This document shows, one piece after another, positions 47,650 through 48,537 of a stretch of DNA of 48,537 nucleotides. The position numbers and the translations under genes are program-made. Under the pieces are notes generated by a model, which worked only from the letters and a program-made list of their open reading frames with translations, was not told where the DNA came from and made no database searches. The first letter of the stretch is position 1. Every line of letters starts with the position of its first letter. The DNA lies in contig PLXQ01000073.1 of NCBI GenBank assembly GCA_003151475.1, positions 1-48,537 on the forward strand, in the 5' to 3' direction. The stretch comes from Acidimicrobiaceae bacterium (lineage in GTDB: Bacteria > Actinomycetota > Acidimicrobiia > Acidimicrobiales > UBA8190).

Positions 47650-48537
47650 TCAGGGTTGGGCGAAGGCGTAGATGGGGAAGCCGTTCTCCCGGTTCGAGTC
47701 CGCAGGCAGGAACGGACCGTTGATGATCACCGACAACTGCCCCGTTGGCGCCGGCCCGGCGTCTCCCTCGACGGTCACGATGGCTCCGTCGGGCCACACC
47801 TGGGCCACCACCCCCACATGGACAGAGGAGGCCGTGCTCTGGGGTCCGGTGCCGTAGAGCACGGCGTCGCCCGGTGCCGCCAGGGCCCACGGCGCCAGCA
47901 GCCGCGAGTGGCCGGCGGCCCAGGAGTACATGCTCCCGGTGAACGGGAACGAAGGGATGGGGACACCGGCTTGTCGCCACACCCAGGTGGCGAACAGCGC
48001 ACACCAGGCCTCGCACGGACCGAAGGGATTGCAGAACGCGCCCTGGCCGACGTCGGGATCGCCCTCCACCTGGCTGGCGGCGATGGCCGTGATCGAGGCC
48101 GAGGACGGCAGCGCATAGGGCGAGGCGGACGAGAAGTAGTAGTTCCAGTCCTCCGGTTCGAGCAGCCAGTACCCCCCGCCGTCGGGGGTGGCCGCCATGG
48201 CCGTCACGGGCGAGAGCGGTTTCGTCGGCGCCGTCGATCCGAGCGGGGGGGCGTTGCCGAAGGTGTAGATGCTCCCGTCCCACCCCACCAGCCAATACCC
48301 CTTCCCGCCCGGTGTGGTGGCCATGGCCACGATGCCATCGGGGATGGGCTTCCCGCCTGTCGAGCCGAGGAAGGTGGCGTCACCGAAGGTGAAGATCCCG
48401 CCGTCGGCCGCCACCAGCCAGTAGCCCAACCCGTCGGCCGTCGCCGCCATCCCTGTCACCGGCTGCGCCAGCGCCGTGCCGCCCGTCGAGCCGAAGAATC
48501 CGGCGTCACCGAAGCTGAAGATCCCGCCGTCGGCCGC
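47650..48537 (-). CDS. secreted propeller-repeat protein with CHAP-type amidase domain (5' part beyond window)
   Basis: The frame is open to the right window edge, so the N-terminus is missing. The visible part first has propeller-like repeats: GYWLVAADGGIFTFGDATFLGS and a following GYWLVGWDGSIYTFGNAPPLGS, with a further copy (GGIFSFGDAGFFGS) at the edge. It then has a cysteine-peptidase/CHAP-like domain with CEAWCALFATWVWRQAG (catalytic Cys candidates) and HVGVVAQVWPDGAIVTVEGD (His). Such proteins are exported cell-wall amidase/peptidase-like enzymes, and the repeats may bind wall polymers. In the propeller part only two or three units are visible, so total repeat number is unknown. Confidence 0.8.
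   Translation of the reverse strand, partial: AADGGIFSFGDAGFFGSTGGTALAQPVTGMAATADGLGYWLVAADGGIFTFGDATFLGSTGGKPIPDGIVAMATTPGGKGYWLVGWDGSIYTFGNAPPLGSTAPTKPLSPVTAMAATPDGGGYWLLEPEDWNYYFSSASPYALPSSASITAIAASQVEGDPDVGQGAFCNPFGPCEAWCALFATWVWRQAGVPIPSFPFTGSMYSWAAGHSRLLAPWALAAPGDAVLYGTGPQSTASSVHVGVVAQVWPDGAIVTVEGDAGPAPTGQLSVIINGPFLPADSNRENGFPIYAFAQP

Noticed and set aside
1..48537. rRNA genes, complete tRNA genes, CRISPR arrays, IS elements with DDE transposase
   Set aside because: None seen on reading both strands; only a tRNA 3' fragment and a tyrosine recombinase element were found.

Overview
The window is high-GC bacterial DNA with short intergenic gaps, frequent GTG/TTG starts and many 4-nt stop/start overlaps. 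Gene content includes F420/PPOX-type flavoproteins, a CYP125/142-like P450, class III cyclases, a UBP zinc finger and a cell-wall CHAP protein with propeller repeats. Together these point to a high-GC actinobacterium, probably a member of Acidimicrobiia. That placement is an inference from gene families; no rRNA or intact tRNA is present.

Region 1 (1-2772) is gene-poor. It holds one convincing gene, an orphan multi-span sensor-type membrane protein (878-1978), and a bare 3' part of a tRNA-Arg(CCU)-like sequence at 2732-2772. The fragment has short direct repeats to its left, which is the geometry of a tRNA-targeting integration footprint, with foreign DNA to the left and chromosome to the right.

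Region 2 (3105-24945) is chromosomal. It contains a cyclase-AAA-TPR signalling protein, MsrA, a GH13 alpha-glucosidase, a GNAT/PaaK-like pair, a Fur-family regulator behind a 15-bp tandem repeat, a G1-type glutamic peptidase, and an ECF sigma factor with a Gly/Thr-rich membrane partner. Further on are an acyl-CoA synthetase divergent from a dienelactone hydrolase/TPP-enzyme pair, a UBP zinc finger, a PlsC-like acyltransferase with two apparent +1 frameshifts, a zinc alcohol dehydrogenase, a stand-alone cyclase, a repeat lipoprotein and a VOC protein.

Region 3 (25425-35828, about 10.4 kb) is an integrated element, and its boundaries can be set at protein level. A VOC (glyoxalase-fold) gene is cut after a Tyr-Phe-Asp stretch: its 5' part ends at about 25431 and its 3' part resumes in frame at about 35822, next to a tyrosine recombinase at 34536-35723. 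Both ends carry an imperfect 18-bp direct repeat and TCTAGA-type repeats. Cargo includes an ABM-fold protein, an Ltp-type lipoprotein (family known for phage superinfection exclusion), and a tiny leaderless gene with a LexA-type operator overlapping its promoter. It also includes small membrane/lipoproteins, a PIN protein, a stop/start-coupled collagen-like cassette, and a four-gene minus-strand operon with a predicted PD-(D/E)XK nuclease and a PH-like/zinc-ribbon/coiled-coil protein. That operon is the best candidate here for an undescribed (possibly anti-phage) system. No relaxase, replication protein, capsid gene or excisionase was recognised.

Region 4 (35965-48537) is chromosomal and looks catabolic. 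It has an amidohydrolase that would have followed the interrupted VOC gene, a tightly overlapped trio of two related uncharacterised proteins around an APH-like kinase, and an epoxide-hydrolase-fold protein with an ABM protein. Next come a LigB-type dioxygenase, a methyltransferase, a DHDPR-like reductase, an SDR, two PPOX-like flavoproteins and a P450, and at the edge a truncated secreted propeller-CHAP protein. The mixture suggests turnover of lipid-, steroid- or aromatic-like compounds through CoA thioesters; the substrate is not determined by the sequence.
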